IMG/VR virus record: IMGVR_UViG_3300032315_000272
Coordinates: 1-45,664 of that record
Strand: one strand, 5' to 3'
Origin: a virus
DNA length: 45,664 bases
Part shown: positions 44,464-45,664 of the stretch, one piece after another
How the letters are laid out: every line of letters begins with the position of its first letter
How positions within the stretch are numbered: the first letter of the stretch is position 1
The notes under the pieces: generated by a model
Told to the model about the DNA's origin: nothing
The model's database searches: none
What the model saw: the letters and a program-made list of their open reading frames with translations, nothing else
Program-made: the position numbers and the translations under genes

Positions 44464-45664
44464 TTATCTCCTACCATCAGGACGTACATCCAAACGCGGC
44501 ATACCTAACTGCCACGCTACGCCAAGATCATCTGAACCCACACGGAACGCCATCTGACGCCCGCGCACTCGGACGTAGACATACTGGGTGAACTGCTGCA
44601 CGTTGTAGTAACGCTGATTTAAGTAGTTGTCCACGCTCACCACATCTGGATTGTCTGATGTTCCGTAATTTGCACCGGGAGCTTGACGTGGACGCACACC
44701 AAACGTCACAGTCGGCGAAGCCACAGTCGAGCCGTCAAAAGTCAAGTCAGGAATGATACGAGTCACCAAACCAAAGTTGTGGCCGTCACCAATGTCGAAG
44801 TCTGAAGATTGGCAATACGAAACAATAGGGCTGGCAGGGGTTGTGGTGCCGTCATCATTACCTGTTTCGTGGTACACAAGTGCGCCAGCATTGCCAGTAG
44901 AGGTAATGAACGTAGCCATAGGCTGTTCACGCAGGGGACTGTCCAGCCACGCAGTACGCTCCATGTTGCCGTAGTACCAAGTACGTTCAAGGTGGTTAAA
45001 GATGACGTACTTGTCGATGACGTCAGAGTCCGCCGAGCAGTAAAACCACCAGATTTCGTTATAGCCTTCGTTCGTACCAGCAAAAAACTGGAACGATTGC
45101 AGCATGTTGATGTCTTCGTACACGTACTGGCGCAGGGCACAGGGTAGTGTTTCCACGCGACCTGAGTACATATAGAACTTGTCTGTGCCCATCCAGTAGG
45201 TCACGTTGTTGGCTGTTGTGACAACGTTTGGCCCCGCAATAGATATATTCTCGCCCATGATCTGGAAGCCCCAGACGTAAGGTGGGCCAAGGTACTGCAT
45301 AGAGTAAACCGCAGCATCAGTAAACACCAAAATTTCTTGACGAGTTTGCTGTGTAGCAATGATCTCTGAGCCACTAGAAAGTCGGTAGTCACCAGCTTGG
45401 TTGGTAATGGCTGGAATCCATGTGCCGTAGTCTTCTTGGTTAGACCAACGAATCAACAGTGGGTCTTGTGTGGCAGAGAAGTACACGCCCGAGGGGTCGT
45501 TTGTACCAAAGCAAATCACAAACCGTGAAGCGTCTGACACCATAACGTGGTTAACGATAGAAGGCGTTGTTGAGTCAAGAGCCACGCCGCCGACGGTAGT
45601 ACCTGCGGCCATGATGACACCGCGATCAAAAATGTTTGGGTTGGCGTTCACATCCCAGTAGTAC
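44464..45664 (-). CDS. Tail/connector structural protein, C-terminal part (cut by window edge)
   Basis: 400 codons are visible and the frame stays open past the right edge (Y-Y-W-D-V-N-A-N-P at the cut), so the GTG at 45651 is an internal Val codon, not the start. The sequence has a rich aromatic beta pattern: G-G-V-A-L-D-S, F-V-I-C-F-G-T-N-D, L-L-I-R-W-S-N-Q-E-D, A-V-Y-S-M-Q-Y-L-G-P-P-Y-V-W-G-F, Y-W-M-G-T-D-K-F-Y and a C-terminal R-V-R-G-R-Q-M-A-F-R-V. I know this type as a conserved tail-associated or stabilisation-type protein in podovirus-like phages. A propeller-like fold is suggested by the repeating strands. Confidence 0.68.
   Translation of the reverse strand, partial: YYWDVNANPNIFDRGVIMAAGTTVGGVALDSTTPSIVNHVMVSDASRFVICFGTNDPSGVYFSATQDPLLIRWSNQEDYGTWIPAITNQAGDYRLSSGSEIIATQQTRQEILVFTDAAVYSMQYLGPPYVWGFQIMGENISIAGPNVVTTANNVTYWMGTDKFYMYSGRVETLPCALRQYVYEDINMLQSFQFFAGTNEGYNEIWWFYCSADSDVIDKYVIFNHLERTWYYGNMERTAWLDSPLREQPMATFITSTGNAGALVYHETGNDDGTTTPASPIVSYCQSSDFDIGDGHNFGLVTRIIPDLTFDGSTVASPTVTFGVRPRQAPGANYGTSDNPDVVSVDNYLNQRYYNVQQFTQYVYVRVRGRQMAFRVGSDDLGVAWQLGMPRLDVRPDGRR

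Noticed and set aside
44464-45651. GTG at 45651 as the start of the tail protein
   Set aside because: The reading frame continues unbroken to the window edge with sensible sequence, so the gene is simply cut.
1-45664. Integrated prophage
   Set aside because: No integrase, attachment-site repeat, lysogeny module or host gene is visible; one HTH protein is not enough.

Overview
The window is part of a tailed double-stranded DNA phage genome. The terminase, portal, scaffold and capsid genes and the large internal virion proteins show this directly. The layout (T7/P22-like head genes, several glycine- or glutamine-rich internal virion proteins, and a giant polyvalent protein ending in an LPD38-like region) points to a podovirus-like member of the largely uncultured aquatic phage groups. 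A Gram-negative, proteobacterial host is likely but is only inferred from the gene families and the AGGAG-type ribosome binding sites. I see no integrase, tRNA, CRISPR array or insertion sequence.

There are three blocks. (1) Minus strand, 7710 down to 1: small and large terminase, portal, a 65-aa protein, a GroES-like co-chaperonin, scaffold, two virion-associated proteins, and the start of the major capsid protein, which runs off the left edge. (2) Plus strand, 8012 to 30973: about 40 early and replication genes. Small regulatory-looking genes separated by palindromic terminators come first. A MoxR ATPase / VWA-metallopeptidase / DUF3150-like module follows, then a chain of very small genes overlapping by 4 nt (including two single-span membrane microproteins) and a DUF3310 protein. 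The replication and recombination set comes last: VRR-NUC nuclease, family A DNA polymerase, Cas4/RecB-like Fe-S nuclease, HNH protein, SNF2-like helicase, a zinc-binding SSB-like protein, an HTH protein and a 979-aa primase-helicase. (3) Minus strand, 45664 down to 30906: a tail protein cut by the right edge, four internal virion or structural proteins, a Gln-rich protein and a 2754-aa giant protein.

Both edges fall inside minus-strand late genes. If the genome is circular or circularly permuted, blocks 1 and 3 form one continuous late operon (terminase to capsid to tail to internal virion proteins), and the unseen piece lies between the capsid and tail genes. No lysis gene is recognisable here, so lysis genes may be in that missing piece.

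The divergent region at 7711-8097 is the control centre, with an extended -10 promoter and a compact two-hairpin leader or small RNA. The most unusual observation is that an early protein (18884-19297) carries a 27-residue segment closely matching the N-terminal arm of this phage's own major capsid protein. Other striking elements are a dispersed 23-nt palindrome family, a 232-bp nested inverted repeat that could be an origin or a structured RNA, and a strongly paired 70-nt intergenic element before the HTH gene.
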